DNA of 64,000 nucleotides from Bacteroidota bacterium (GTDB lineage: Bacteria; Bacteroidota; Bacteroidia; Chitinophagales; Saprospiraceae), in the NCBI GenBank assembly GCA_020160935.1, contig JAIUPL010000016.1, positions 1-64,000 of the forward strand, given 5' to 3'. The translations under genes and the position numbers were made by a program. Within the stretch, counting starts at the first letter, position 1. The number at the start of each line of letters is the position of its first letter. Shown piece by piece: positions 52,722 through 62,219 of this stretch. The notes below the pieces were generated by a model. The model made no database searches. It had not been told where the DNA came from and saw only the letters and a list, made by a program, of their open reading frames with translations.

Positions 52722-53600
52722 ATGAAATTAAAATGCGTTTTTACCCTGTTCCTGGCGTTTGCTTCCCTGACCATGCAGGCGCAATTGCGCTACGGCTTTA
52801 AAACAGGTCTGAATTTCGCGACGATAAAAGGCGATTCCGAACTGGGTCCGAATGGCAACAGTCTTGAAACCTGGAACAATGCAACCGGATTCCAGATTGG
52901 TATCACGCTGGGCTATCCGATAACGGACCATTTTGGCGTGCGTGGCGAACTGATGTATTCCAAAAAGGGCGCGAAATACATCTTTGATGGCCCTTCTTAC
53001 AAGTTTTTCCGCAACAGTACCACTACCAAATTTACCACCGGAAATGCAAAATACCTGATCAACATCACCAATTCGTACCTCGATATCCCGATCATGGCTT
53101 ACGGCCGTTTGGGCGATTTCGAATTTTCAGGCGGTGTATACGGCGCCCTGCTGCTGCAATCCACCGGCGAAGGCGCGCTTACCTATTCCAATGCCATTTC
53201 TGTTGTTCCGCCCAACAATCCGGTAGCCGAACTGAAAGTAAATCTCTCCCACAACTACCGACGCGATGATCCGGGCGAGGGCGAGGGCACCGAAATCGTG
53301 AGCGTGCAGGTAGATGCTGCCAAAATCGATGTAGCCAAAACCCAGGGCGCCTATTACGACTACACGGAAGACCGCGGCAGTCTGTACAACTCCTTCGACT
53401 ACGGACTCGTGGGTGGCGTGTCGTACTACCTCGGCAAAGCACTGTACCTCAGTGCGCGGGTGCAGTACGGACTGGCCGACCTGACGAACAACAAGGCAGA
53501 CCTGTCGAAAGCATCGGTGAACGACGACCTGACCTTCAAATACCGCGATGACAAAGACCACAATTTTGTCATTCAGGCTTCCGTTGGCTTTAGTTTTTGA
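52722..53600 (+). CDS. Outer-membrane beta-barrel protein (PorT/OmpA-barrel-like)
   Basis: 292 residues from the ATG at 52722. Signal peptide ends 'TMQAQ'. Opening strand 'LRYGFKTGLNFATIKGDSEL' and repeated barrel strands ('YLDIPIMAYGRLGDFEFSGG', 'YLSARVQYGLADLT'), closing with 'FVIQASVGFSF', whose terminal aromatic residue is typical of barrel proteins. It resembles the PorT-like outer-membrane family widespread in Bacteroidota. The partner is unknown. Confidence 0.8.
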   Translation: MKLKCVFTLFLAFASLTMQAQLRYGFKTGLNFATIKGDSELGPNGNSLETWNNATGFQIGITLGYPITDHFGVRGELMYSKKGAKYIFDGPSYKFFRNSTTTKFTTGNAKYLINITNSYLDIPIMAYGRLGDFEFSGGVYGALLLQSTGEGALTYSNAISVVPPNNPVAELKVNLSHNYRRDDPGEGEGTEIVSVQVDAAKIDVAKTQGAYYDYTEDRGSLYNSFDYGLVGGVSYYLGKALYLSARVQYGLADLTNNKADLSKASVNDDLTFKYRDDKDHNFVIQASVGFSF

Positions 53601-53727
53601 TGTATACGGCCAGGTGGCATAGTTTTTTTGCCGCAAATGGAAAATTCGCACCATAATGCTCCATAAACTGTTATCAAACATGCTTCCTTCAATCAGGCCC
53701 TTTTCATAACGTTTTACCCTTTCTCAA

Positions 53728-55302
53728 ATGCAACGCAAAACCGTTTTCCGACTGCTGCTGCTCCTGCTTGTGACGGCAAATATCTGGTCGGCCTGCAAAA
53801 AATCCGATTTCGACAACCTGGATCTGGCAGATCACAACGCTGAATTTGCCTTTCCGCTTTTCACCACTACCCTGACGCTGGACGACCTGCTGTTCAAGGT
53901 GCTGAACGACACCCTGTCGGGCGATACGCTGTTTATTAATCCCGACAACACCATGACGCTGTATTACTCGGGAGATGTGTCGGAAAAACCGGCTACCGAC
54001 ATCTTTGCCACTTTCCCAAGTGGTCCGGCGCCGATCCCGGATACGGTGTACCAGTACCCCTTCAATTCGCCCGATGGCGTAACGATTCGGGATGCCCTGT
54101 TTAAAACCGGCACCACCAACCTGGTTATTTTTAACAACACCGGACAGACACTGACGGGCAAGTTTTATGTCGATCAGATTACCAAAAACGGTCAGAAAAT
54201 GACCATCCCGCTTACGGTACCCCACAATCCTACTTTCCCGTATTCCTCTCCGCTGTTCGACATGAGCGGCTGGCGGGCCGAGTCCGACAACAACGAACTG
54301 ACCTTCCACTACGAACTGTACACACCCAGCGGCGAACGGGTGAAAATTCCGGAAGTGGCTCCTGGCATCTCTGGCGTACTGGTCGTGTTCCAAAACCTGA
54401 CCCTCTCGTACCTGGAAGGCTACTGGGGTTATTCCACCTATCCGCTCACCCGCGACACCATCGAAATCGACATCAACCAGACCAGTCTCGACGGCGGCGT
54501 AACGGTTAAAAATCCGAAAGTGACTATGGTGGTATCTAATTCATGGGGTTTCCCGACGCGTGGATACGTCAAATACCTGAGTTTTATCGGGCAGAACGGG
54601 CAGGAAATACCGCTTGAAACTACAGCATTTAACAACGACAGCATCGATTTTGCGTACCCGACCTATCCCAATGAAATCGGTCAGACCAAGGTAACAAAGG
54701 TGGTGCTGGATGAAAACAACTCCAACATTGCCAGCATTTTCAATGCACAACCGACTCGCCTGATTTACGAGGTGGAAGGTATCAGCAATGCCCAGCATGA
54801 TCCCTCGATCATTGGTTTCCTGACCGACACCAGCACGATCAAACTCGGCGTGCAGGTGGAACTGCTGCTGGAAGGTACAGCCAAAAATTTTGGTGCGGAA
54901 CAGGAAATGGATCTCCAGTTTGGCGATTATGGCACCCTCGACACCTCCAAAATCGAATCGGTGGAATTCAAACTGGTGACAGAAAACGGCACGCCGATTT
55001 CAGCCGACATGCAGATTGTTTTCCTGGATGAAGCCGGGCAGGCGATCGACTCTCTGTTTACCGACGGCGCGCGGGCTATTATGCAGTCGGCGCCTGTGGC
55101 AAATGGCATCGCTACCGGCAGCACGCGGCAGGAGAACTTCATCCAGATGGGCGCCACTCGCTTCGACCGCATTCGCCAGACCAAAAAAGCCATTCTGAAA
55201 ACATCCTTTACTACTGCGGAAAATGGCACCGTGCCGGTAAAATTGCTGGCCACCAATGCAGCCGTCGTAAAAATGGGCATTAAAGTGAAAACGAGGTATT
55301 AA
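53728..55302 (+). CDS. Large lipoprotein of unknown function
   Basis: 524 residues with a lipoprotein signal ending 'NIWSAC'. The mature part is beta-rich, repetitive and acidic, with no family I recognise ('FNSPDGVTIRDALFKTGTTN', 'SYLEGYWGYSTYPLTRDTIE'). It ends without a T9SS domain, so it is probably outer-membrane anchored. The next gene, an outer-membrane barrel, starts 33 bases later and may be its partner in one operon. Confidence 0.7.
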   Translation: MQRKTVFRLLLLLLVTANIWSACKKSDFDNLDLADHNAEFAFPLFTTTLTLDDLLFKVLNDTLSGDTLFINPDNTMTLYYSGDVSEKPATDIFATFPSGPAPIPDTVYQYPFNSPDGVTIRDALFKTGTTNLVIFNNTGQTLTGKFYVDQITKNGQKMTIPLTVPHNPTFPYSSPLFDMSGWRAESDNNELTFHYELYTPSGERVKIPEVAPGISGVLVVFQNLTLSYLEGYWGYSTYPLTRDTIEIDINQTSLDGGVTVKNPKVTMVVSNSWGFPTRGYVKYLSFIGQNGQEIPLETTAFNNDSIDFAYPTYPNEIGQTKVTKVVLDENNSNIASIFNAQPTRLIYEVEGISNAQHDPSIIGFLTDTSTIKLGVQVELLLEGTAKNFGAEQEMDLQFGDYGTLDTSKIESVEFKLVTENGTPISADMQIVFLDEAGQAIDSLFTDGARAIMQSAPVANGIATGSTRQENFIQMGATRFDRIRQTKKAILKTSFTTAENGTVPVKLLATNAAVVKMGIKVKTRY

Positions 55303-55335
55303 TTCCCCATCCACCGCTCAAAAAATAGAAAAACA

Positions 55336-56685
55336 ATGAACCTGAAACATATTGCTGCCGCCTTGCTGCTCACCCTGCCAGCGGCGGCCACCTTCGCACA
55401 ACAGGAGATGATGCTGAACGCCGTGCCCAATCTCTGGCATAGCAACACCTCCACCAATCCGGCATTTTTCCCGGAAAAAAAGCATGTAGTCATCGGCCTG
55501 CCGGCATTCGGCATCGATGCAGCACATTCCGGCGACGTTACCTATAAGGATATTTTTAGAAAAGACGGCGACCGCACGGTTGTTGATTTTGGGAATGCCA
55601 TCAGCAAACTAGACCCTGAAAATGACCTGGAATTCGACCAGCGCATCGAAACGGTGTCATTCGGATTCCGCTCGCCCAACGACAAATGGGGCTTTCAGGT
55701 AGGCCACGCCATTGCTTTTTCCGGCGTCATCACCTACCCCAAGGCCTTGCCCGAATTGCTCTGGAACGGCAATGCTTCCTACATCGGCCAAACGGTGGAG
55801 ATCGGCGTACAAGCCGATGTGGCCGACTGGCATGAGTGGAGCGTGGGCGCTATGCGTCAGTTTGGCCCACTCAACGTAGGCGCACGGGTGAAACTTCTGA
55901 CTGGCATCAGCGCCCTGCGCACCGACGATAACCGGCACAGCATGTCGATTTATACCGACCCCGATATTTACCAGTTGACGCTGAAAACGGATTATGCGTT
56001 TTACTCGTCTTCCATCATTTCGGCCATCGACACGGCCGATCTCGGGTTTGATATTACGCTGGATGCCCTGGGCAACAAACTGCGCTCCAAAAACAACGGC
56101 CTGGCATTCGACCTGGGCGGTGTACTGGAACTCGGCGACCGCCTGACCCTGAATGCCAGCGTGATCAACCTCGGTGGCGCCATTCATTTCAAAAACAACG
56201 CGCGCTATTTCCAAAGCAAGGCCGAATACCAGTACACCGGCAGCGTGATCCCGGGTGAAGACATCATCAACGGCTCCGACGACATCGATTTCGATACAAA
56301 ACTGGATACGCTGAACGATATTTTCCGCTTTACCCAGACGCCTTCCGAGGCGCTGGAAGCACAAGCCCCCCTGCGCATTTATGCCGGTGGCGCTTTCGAA
56401 CTGACCAAACACTGGTCGGTAGGGCTCACCGTTTTTCACCAGAAAAAAGACCGTAAAAGCAACACCGCCGTCGGCGCCAATGTGCGCTGGCTGCCCCTGC
56501 GCTGGCTGTCACTGGGCGCCATGTACAGCGTCAACGACCGCTCGGCCGCCAACCTGGGTTTCCATCTGGCTGTCACGCCCGGGCCTGTACAGTTCTACTT
56601 CCTGTCTGATAACCTGCTGAATGCTTTTACCCTGAAAAGTTCGTCGGCCGCCAATTTGCGGGCGGGACTGGCGATGGCTTTTTGA
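55336..56685 (+). CDS. DUF5723-like outer-membrane protein
   Basis: 449 residues with a signal peptide ending 'AATFAQ'. A conserved start 'NTSTNPAFFPEKKHVVIGLP' is followed by many barrel strands, up to a closing 'NLRAGLAMAF'. The pattern matches DUF5723 barrels of Bacteroidota. It follows the large lipoprotein by 33 bases, so both are probably co-transcribed. Its TGA begins the GAGTCCTGA repeat arm of the next hairpin. Confidence 0.75.
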   Translation: MNLKHIAAALLLTLPAAATFAQQEMMLNAVPNLWHSNTSTNPAFFPEKKHVVIGLPAFGIDAAHSGDVTYKDIFRKDGDRTVVDFGNAISKLDPENDLEFDQRIETVSFGFRSPNDKWGFQVGHAIAFSGVITYPKALPELLWNGNASYIGQTVEIGVQADVADWHEWSVGAMRQFGPLNVGARVKLLTGISALRTDDNRHSMSIYTDPDIYQLTLKTDYAFYSSSIISAIDTADLGFDITLDALGNKLRSKNNGLAFDLGGVLELGDRLTLNASVINLGGAIHFKNNARYFQSKAEYQYTGSVIPGEDIINGSDDIDFDTKLDTLNDIFRFTQTPSEALEAQAPLRIYAGGAFELTKHWSVGLTVFHQKKDRKSNTAVGANVRWLPLRWLSLGAMYSVNDRSAANLGFHLAVTPGPVQFYFLSDNLLNAFTLKSSSAANLRAGLAMAF

Positions 56686-56698
56686 GTCCTGACTCTAT

Positions 56699-56832
56699 AG
56701 TCCTGAGTCCACAGTCCTAAGTCCTGAGTCTGTAGAGTACACCTGATTACCCTTGGTTTTTCCAATAACTACAGCCAAGTATAATCAGGCGTACTCTACA
56801 GACTCAGGACTCAGGACTGTGGACTCAGGACT
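56699..56832. repeat. Hairpin with AGTCCTGAGTCC arms before tilS
   Basis: Left arm 56699-56755 (AGTCCTGAGTCC and AGTCCTAAG units, then GTAGAGTACACCTGATTA and CCTTGG) pairs imperfectly with 56775-56832. Repeat units start at the stop of the preceding gene. The apical stem CCTTGG/CCAAG and core GTAGAGTACACC recall other hairpins here. It ends 15 bases before the tilS ATG. Confidence 0.85.
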
Positions 56833-56847
56833 TTATACTTACAACAC

Positions 56848-58164
56848 ATGACGCTGGACGCATTCAAATCCCATCTCCCCCATTCGGCCACACCGACGCT
56901 GCTGGCAGTGAGCGGAGGGCTGGATTCTGTGGTGATGGCGCACTTGTTTCATATGGCAGGACAGGCCTTTGCTGTGGCGCACTGTCAGTTTCAGTTGCGC
57001 GGAACGGAGTCGGAAGAAGATGCGGCATTTGTACAGCAGTTGGCGGAAGCATACGGCGTACCTTTTTTTGTCAGGCATTTTGAAACGAAGGAATACGCCA
57101 CACAGCAAGGCCTATCTACACAGGTGGCGGCTCGGGAACTGCGGTATGCGTGGTTTTCAGAATTGTGTGCTACACATGGATTCGAGTATATAGCCACGGC
57201 GCACCACCTCAACGACTCGGTAGAAACCATGCTCCTGCACCTGGCGCGGGGCACGGGCATCCGCGGGCTGCGGGGCATTCCGATTCGGAACGGACCGGTG
57301 ATTCGGCCGCTGTTGTTCACTACAAGGGCTGAAATACTGGCATTTGCACAGGAACACGGTCTCCCCTGGCGGGAAGACAGCAGCAATGCCAGCGATGCTT
57401 ACACCCGCAATGTGATTCGCCACCGCCTCGTGCCGTTAATGGAAGAAATCAATCCCCGATTCATTCTATCTGCCGCAGAAACCATGGCGCGACTGGCAGA
57501 AACCGAACACATCCAGCAGGCGCTCCTGCAACAATGGTGGCAGGAAAAAAGCCGGACAGCGCAGGATGGTGTGCAACGCATTGGCAAACAAGAGGTGCTG
57601 CACATGCCCCACCCCGAGCATGTTTTGTTCCTGCTACTGGAAGAAAAAGGGTTTTCACCCGAACAATGCAGGCAACTGGCTGCGGGGCTGCACGGCGAGC
57701 CCGGACTTGAGGTAAAAACGGAAACCCACCAGGCACTGATCGACCGGAATGATCTGATTATCAGTCCTTTGCAAGCCGTCCTGCCGTCCCTGTATATTCA
57801 AGCCGACGATCTGATGCTGCGCCTGCCCGACGGTCGTACGCTGATGCTGATGCCCGGCGGCGCTACCCCACCCTACCCCGACGGGCAAACAGCCATTGTG
57901 GTGGATTCGGAAAAACTGGTGTTTCCTTTGCAGTTGCGTACCTGGACGCCCGGCGATGTGTTTCAGCCGTTTGGCATGGGCGGACAGGCGCAGAAGTTGC
58001 AAGATTTTTTTACCAACCGAAAACTGTCGCGCCTGGAGAAAGACCGTACCTGGCTACTACTGAACGGCGACGGCGCTATTATTTGGGTGGTCGGGTTTCG
58101 CTTGGATGAACGTTTTAAGGTCGTCCCCAGAACAGATAAAATATTGAAAATGAGCATTTTGTAA
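56848..58164 (+). CDS. tilS: tRNA(Ile)-lysidine synthase
   Basis: 438 residues, usual length. Modifies the C34 wobble base of tRNA-Ile to lysidine using ATP and lysine. N-terminal PP-loop 'LLAVSGGLDSVVMAHLFH' (~19-36), then 'HCQFQLRGTESEEDAAFVQQ', 'TAHHLNDSVETMLLHLARGT', 'WREDSSNASDAYTRNVIRHR' (signature), and a C-terminal TilS domain with 'PFGMGGQAQKLQDFFTNRKL'. An essential housekeeping gene whose flanks both carry hairpins. Confidence 0.9.
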   Translation: MTLDAFKSHLPHSATPTLLAVSGGLDSVVMAHLFHMAGQAFAVAHCQFQLRGTESEEDAAFVQQLAEAYGVPFFVRHFETKEYATQQGLSTQVAARELRYAWFSELCATHGFEYIATAHHLNDSVETMLLHLARGTGIRGLRGIPIRNGPVIRPLLFTTRAEILAFAQEHGLPWREDSSNASDAYTRNVIRHRLVPLMEEINPRFILSAAETMARLAETEHIQQALLQQWWQEKSRTAQDGVQRIGKQEVLHMPHPEHVLFLLLEEKGFSPEQCRQLAAGLHGEPGLEVKTETHQALIDRNDLIISPLQAVLPSLYIQADDLMLRLPDGRTLMLMPGGATPPYPDGQTAIVVDSEKLVFPLQLRTWTPGDVFQPFGMGGQAQKLQDFFTNRKLSRLEKDRTWLLLNGDGAIIWVVGFRLDERFKVVPRTDKILKMSIL

Positions 58165-58180
58165 CAAATGCAATTTGCTT

Positions 58181-58422
58181 GGAAATTTTCAGGATAAGGT
58201 GTTCGGCTTCGCCTCACAATTGGTTTTAGGTCTTGGATTTTGCGGATCAGGCGGATAATGCGGATTTTTTGATTTTTCCGCGATTGGCAGGATTTTATCC
58301 ATAAAAAATCAATAAAAGTGGCCGAAAGGCCACAAAAAATCAGCATTATCCGCCTAATCCGCAAAATCCAAGACCTAAAACCAATTGTGAGGCGAAGCCG
58401 AACACTTATCCTAAAAATTTCC
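58181..58422. repeat. Giant inverted repeat after tilS
   Basis: The gap 58165-58481 is mostly this element. Left arm 58181-58270 pairs with 58334-58422 with only a few mismatches over ~88 bases (for example TTCGGCTTCGCCTCACAATT). Near the loop are GCGGAT-type units and a small hairpin GTGGCC-GAAA-GGCCAC (58318-58331). The first ~60 bases of each arm are unique sequence, not tandem repeats, unlike most others. The last ~60 bases before the next gene hold nothing I can name. Confidence 0.85.
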
Positions 58423-58481
58423 AATCGAAGCCTAAACCCCTACCCCATCCCAAAAATAACGGAAAGACTCAAGACATATTC

Positions 58482-60389
58482 ATGAAGTCACTGCTTACAT
58501 TTCCCTTGCGGCTGGGCATTTTCTGGCTGCTTTTTTTTGCTGTTTTCCGACTGTGGTTCGTATTGTGGTTTCGGGCCGAATGGTCGCCGCAAGCCCCCTG
58601 GTCGGCATGGTCTTCCTTCTGGCATGCCCAGCCGCTCGACCTGAGTATGGCGGGATATCTGTTGCTTGTTCCAGTGGTGCTGTGGTTTTTGGGAATACTT
58701 GTTGGGAAAGCCGGCTATCGGTATTTCAACGCATTGATTTCGGGGTTTAATTTCCTGCTAATCGCTGTGCTCGTATTCATTTTTGGCGCCAATATTTTCA
58801 TCTACGAAGAATGGCACACCCTGCTCAACCACCGGGCGGTGGAGTACATTTCCACCCCGCGCGCGCTGCTCGATTCCATGTCGGGCGGGTTTAAACTACT
58901 GGCAATCGGGCTGTTCGTATTAGGGGTATGGTTGTTGTGGAAAGGATATAAATGGGTGGTTGGCAAGGATTTATACCCGGAAAACACCTCGCGCTGGGGC
59001 TTTCTGGCACTGCCTGTCTGGGTAGCCCTGATCGGCCTGGCTATCCGTGGCGGGCTCGGCGTAATGCCCATCAATGAAAGCGCGGTGTATTACTCGGTGC
59101 ATCCGTTCAACAACCACGCAGCCACCAATACCGCCTGGTACCTGGCGCACAGCCAACTGGAAACGCGCTCGACGCAGAACCATTACCGGTTTATGTCGAA
59201 TGAAGAAGCAACCCGGCATTTGCAGGAATTGTATCCTGAAGGCTGTTTTAAAGGCCCAATTACGCCCCTTTCTGCGGCCTCCGACAGTACCCGCCTGAAT
59301 GTCGTTTTTATCATCATGGAAAGTATGACGGCGCAGGTGGTGGAAGAACTGGGCGGTGAAAAAGGGGTATGCCCAACCTTGAGCGGACTCATTCGCGACG
59401 GCGTTCTGTTTGAAAATATCTATGGCAGCGGCTACCGCACCGACCAGGGAATTGTGTCGGTGCTGGGCGGCTACCCGGCACAGCCCGATCAGTCGATCGT
59501 GTTGCTGTCTGACAAAGCGGAGAAGATCAATTCCCTGCCCAAAATCCTGTACGAGCAAGGCTATTCCACGGCGTTTTTCTACGGCGGCGAACTCACTTTC
59601 GCCAATATCGGGGTGTGGCTGCGCAACCAGAAATTCGAAGTCATACGCTCCGAACCCGATTTCCCGGCATCCGACAAAACACAGCGCTGGGGCGTCGACG
59701 ACGATCGGCTTTTGCAACACAGTATTCAGGAAATCAATCAGTTAAAACCGCCGTTTCTGGCAACGGCCATGACGCTCAGCCTGCACCCGCCTTTCGATGT
59801 GCCGTATCACAGCCGCTGGGAAAACGGGCCGGAAGAGCGCGACAAATTCCTGCACAGCGCGGCGTTTGCTGATTATGCCATCGGCAAGTTTTTTGAGTCG
59901 GCACGCCAACAACCCTGGTACAACAATACGCTGTTTGTGCTGGTTGCCGACCACGGCGCTTCGCATCCGGGCGAAGTGGGTATGGACGACCCGAAATCGC
60001 GACATATTCCGCTGATTTTGTATGGCAAACCCATCAGTAAAGAATGGCAAGGAAAACGGTTTTCGGTGTTTGGTAACCACCACGATATTCCAGCCACGGT
60101 GCTGCCATGGCTGTCGAAACATCCAATAAATACCGCATTCCCCTGGAGTCGCAACCTGTTTTCGCAGGAAATGATGGTCAAAAATCCTGCCCCTGATCAA
60201 AAGTGTGCCGGTGATTTTGCCTATTACACCAATGAAAACGGCCTCGGCTGGGTCAATCGCCAGGGCGCGGGCTTCTACTATTTCAACAGCCAGGAATGGC
60301 GCTGGTGGCGGCCATCGCTCGATTCGAGCAGCCAGACACAGGCGAAAGCGTATTTGCAGATGCTGTATGAGGATTTTTTGAGCAAATGA
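58482..60389 (+). CDS. LTA synthase family sulfatase-like membrane protein
   Basis: 635 residues. Five N-terminal membrane helices (~1-165, for example 'LGIFWLLFFAVFRLWFVLWF'), then a periplasmic sulfatase-like domain (~275-600). Its metal and nucleophile motifs are 'NVVFIIMESMTAQVVEELGG' (Glu), 'GSGYRTDQGIVSVLGGYP' (Thr as nucleophile) and 'VLVADHGASHPGE' (Asp, His). This is the phosphoglycerol-transferase layout. In Gram-negatives such enzymes add phosphoethanolamine- or phosphoglycerol-type groups to envelope glycans or lipids. The substrate is unknown here. Confidence 0.85.
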   Translation: MKSLLTFPLRLGIFWLLFFAVFRLWFVLWFRAEWSPQAPWSAWSSFWHAQPLDLSMAGYLLLVPVVLWFLGILVGKAGYRYFNALISGFNFLLIAVLVFIFGANIFIYEEWHTLLNHRAVEYISTPRALLDSMSGGFKLLAIGLFVLGVWLLWKGYKWVVGKDLYPENTSRWGFLALPVWVALIGLAIRGGLGVMPINESAVYYSVHPFNNHAATNTAWYLAHSQLETRSTQNHYRFMSNEEATRHLQELYPEGCFKGPITPLSAASDSTRLNVVFIIMESMTAQVVEELGGEKGVCPTLSGLIRDGVLFENIYGSGYRTDQGIVSVLGGYPAQPDQSIVLLSDKAEKINSLPKILYEQGYSTAFFYGGELTFANIGVWLRNQKFEVIRSEPDFPASDKTQRWGVDDDRLLQHSIQEINQLKPPFLATAMTLSLHPPFDVPYHSRWENGPEERDKFLHSAAFADYAIGKFFESARQQPWYNNTLFVLVADHGASHPGEVGMDDPKSRHIPLILYGKPISKEWQGKRFSVFGNHHDIPATVLPWLSKHPINTAFPWSRNLFSQEMMVKNPAPDQKCAGDFAYYTNENGLGWVNRQGAGFYYFNSQEWRWWRPSLDSSSQTQAKAYLQMLYEDFLSK

Positions 60390-60395
60390 GTTTGG

Positions 60396-60502
60396 GAGTT
60401 ATGAGTTATGAGTTATGAGTTTTACTCACTTTGCTATCGGCTACTCTCGTTAAGAAGCCGATAGCAAAGTGAGTAAAACTCATAACTCATAACTCATAAC
60501 TC
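60396..60502. terminator. 47-bp perfect hairpin with ATGAGTT arms
   Basis: Arms 60396-60442 and 60456-60502 match perfectly around a 13-base loop. Three 7-base GAGTTAT units form the outer part, then the unique inner part ACTCACTTTGCTATCGGCT. The TGA stop of the upstream gene is followed within six bases by the repeat. Confidence 0.85.
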
Positions 60503-60516
60503 ATAACTCCATTCAC

Positions 60517-60524
60517 TACCTTTG
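60517..60524 (+). promoter_or_regulatory. -7 element of the esterase gene
   Basis: TACCTTTG matches TAnnTTTG and lies 50 bases before the ATG at 60575. No -33 element is visible; the upstream part is the hairpin arm. Confidence 0.5.
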
Positions 60525-60574
60525 CAAAAAACGTAACCATTAACGCTCCACATTCAATTCCTTTTTACAATCTG

Positions 60575-61306
60575 ATGAGACGAGAAATCCACAACTGGTA
60601 CAGCCCTCGGCTGAACAAAAACATGGAAATTGCCATGTACGGTCATTTCGGATTTAGCCTGTTGTTGCTGCCGACTGCTGCCGCCGATTACCTTGAATAT
60701 GAGCGTTTTCACCTCATTTCTGCTATTGAGCCGCTGATTGAAGCAGGCAAGGTTAAAGTGTTCAGTATCAACAGCATCAATTCCGAAGCCTGGCTGAACA
60801 ACCGCATGGACCCGCGCCACAAGGCCATCCGCCACCAGCAATTCAACGGCTATGTAGAAAACGAGGTAGTACCGTTTATCAAAATGCACACCAGCGATTC
60901 CACGCCAATCATTACCAGCGGCGCTTCACTGGGCGCACTGCACGCCGCCAACCTGTTTTTCCGCCGCCCCGACCTGTTTGCCGGCACCATTGCCATGTCG
61001 GGACTGTACGATCTGACGTCCTATACCAAAGGCTATTTCGACGAGGATGTGTATTTCAACTCTCCTTGCCACTACCTGCCGAATCTGACTGACCACGCAA
61101 CTCTGGAACGCCTGCGCGCCAGCGGCCACATCCATATCATGACCGGCTCGGGTGATTACGAAGACCCCGAAGGTTCGCGCCGCCTCGCAGGCATTCTGGC
61201 CGGCAAGGGCGTAGGCTGCGACCTCGATGTCTGGGGCCCTGATATGCGCCACGACTGGCCTACCTGGCGGGCAATGCTGCCGTATGTGCTGGATCAGAAG
61301 TTTTGA
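60575..61306 (+). CDS. Alpha/beta hydrolase, putative esterase (COG4947-like)
   Basis: 243 residues, no signal peptide. Nucleophile elbow 'GASLGALHAANLFFRRPDLF' (~115-135), 'GSGDYEDP' with a likely acid, and the His near 'WGPDMRHDWPTWRAMLPYVL'. The N-terminal part 'REIHNWYSPRLNKNMEIAMY' is typical of small cytoplasmic esterases in this group. It stands alone between two hairpin/repeat regions. Its stop TGA is part of the next GTTGAGG array. Confidence 0.8.
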   Translation: MRREIHNWYSPRLNKNMEIAMYGHFGFSLLLLPTAAADYLEYERFHLISAIEPLIEAGKVKVFSINSINSEAWLNNRMDPRHKAIRHQQFNGYVENEVVPFIKMHTSDSTPIITSGASLGALHAANLFFRRPDLFAGTIAMSGLYDLTSYTKGYFDEDVYFNSPCHYLPNLTDHATLERLRASGHIHIMTGSGDYEDPEGSRRLAGILAGKGVGCDLDVWGPDMRHDWPTWRAMLPYVLDQKF

Positions 61307-61307
61307 G

Positions 61308-61359
61308 GAGGTTGAGGAGTTGAGAGGTTGAGGAGTTGAGAGGTTGAGGAGTTGAGGGG
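61308..61359. repeat. GTTGAGGA array between the esterase and the four-helix-bundle gene
   Basis: Six or seven GTTGAG(GA/AG) units begin directly after the TGA stop of the esterase gene and end at the stop codon of the minus-strand gene. Complementary units lie at 61993-62219. Confidence 0.75.
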
Positions 61360-61752
61360 TTAAGGGGAGGATGTTTTTTTCTGTTTTTGATGTTTTTCCA
61401 ATTGAGAACGTCGAAGTGCATTTATTTTTTTGGAAACATCTTCAATAATAGGGCGAATCTGTTGCAATTCTATTTGATTAATATAGTGTAAGTCGACAGC
61501 CACAATGAGGAGATTTAACACCTCCATGAGGCTGCCGTATGCAATCTCAGAAAATCGCGCCTGTTCTTTACCTTTCATTCTGGCACTTCCTTCCGCAATG
61601 TTGTTGGTAACAGAAATGCTGGCCCGACGAATTTGTGACACAAGTCCAAATTTTTCATCGTCTGGCAGTCTTTTTGAAATGTTGTAAACATGTTTGTTTA
61701 ACGTCCGTCCGCATTGCCAGACATTCAATTTTTCAAATGGATAAGCGTGCAT
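61360..61752 (-). CDS. Four-helix-bundle protein (23S rRNA intervening-sequence type)
   Basis: 130 residues. Pattern 'PFEKLNVWQCGRTLNKHVYN', 'FGLVSQIRRASISVTNNIAE', 'GSARMKGKEQARFSEIAYGS' and 'SLMEVLNLLIVAVDLHYI' is characteristic of the bIVP/S23 family, also called avd-like four-helix bundle. In spirochaetes and Coxiella such proteins are encoded inside 23S rRNA intervening sequences. Elsewhere the role is unknown. There is no reverse transcriptase or variable repeat nearby, so a diversity-generating element is not supported. The gene is enclosed by repeat arrays of the GTTGAGG/CTCAACC type on both sides. Confidence 0.85.
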   Translation of the reverse strand: MHAYPFEKLNVWQCGRTLNKHVYNISKRLPDDEKFGLVSQIRRASISVTNNIAEGSARMKGKEQARFSEIAYGSLMEVLNLLIVAVDLHYINQIELQQIRPIIEDVSKKINALRRSQLEKHQKQKKTSSP

Positions 61753-61817
61753 GATCTTGATTGATTATTTTAATAATAAATCAAATATACATTGCTTTGT
61801 GCACTCGCAAGTATTAA

Positions 61818-62219
61818 GTTGAGAAGGCTGTGGGGTTGAGAGGGTTGAGATGGTTGAGGGGTTGAGATGGTTGAGGGGTTGAGAAGGCTGTGGGGTTGAG
61901 ATAGTTGAGGGGTTGAGATGGTTGAGGGGTTGAGATGGTTGAGAGGTTGAGATTCGGCCACACTAATCGGCCAAAGACACTTTTCCTTCTCTAAACCCTC
62001 TCAACTCTTCAACTCACTCAACTCCTCAACCCTCCCAACCCCTCAACTCCTCAACCTCTCAACCCTTCAACTCACTCAACTCCTCAACCCTCTCAACCCC
62101 TCAACCCTCTCAACCCTCTCAACTCCCTCAACCCTCTCAACCCCTCAACCCTCCCAACCCCTCAACCCCCTCAACCCTCTCAACCTCTCAACCCCTCAAC
62201 CTCTCAACCTCTCAACTCA
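61818..62219. repeat. Large GTTGAGG / CTCAACC inverted array
   Basis: Left part 61818-61951 is GTTGAG-type units of 7-15 bases, including two copies of GTTGAGAAGGCTGTGGGG (61818 and 61879). A ~40-base spacer with CGGCC-ACACTAAT-CGGCC follows. The right part 61993-62219 is CTCAACC/CTCAACT units. The right part is long enough to pair with both this left part and the array at 61308. The gap 61753-62225 otherwise holds only ~65 A/T-rich bases next to the four-helix-bundle start. Confidence 0.85.

Noticed and set aside
61360-61752. Diversity-generating retroelement (Avd)
   Set aside because: The four-helix bundle protein alone is not enough; no reverse transcriptase or template/variable repeat pair is found.
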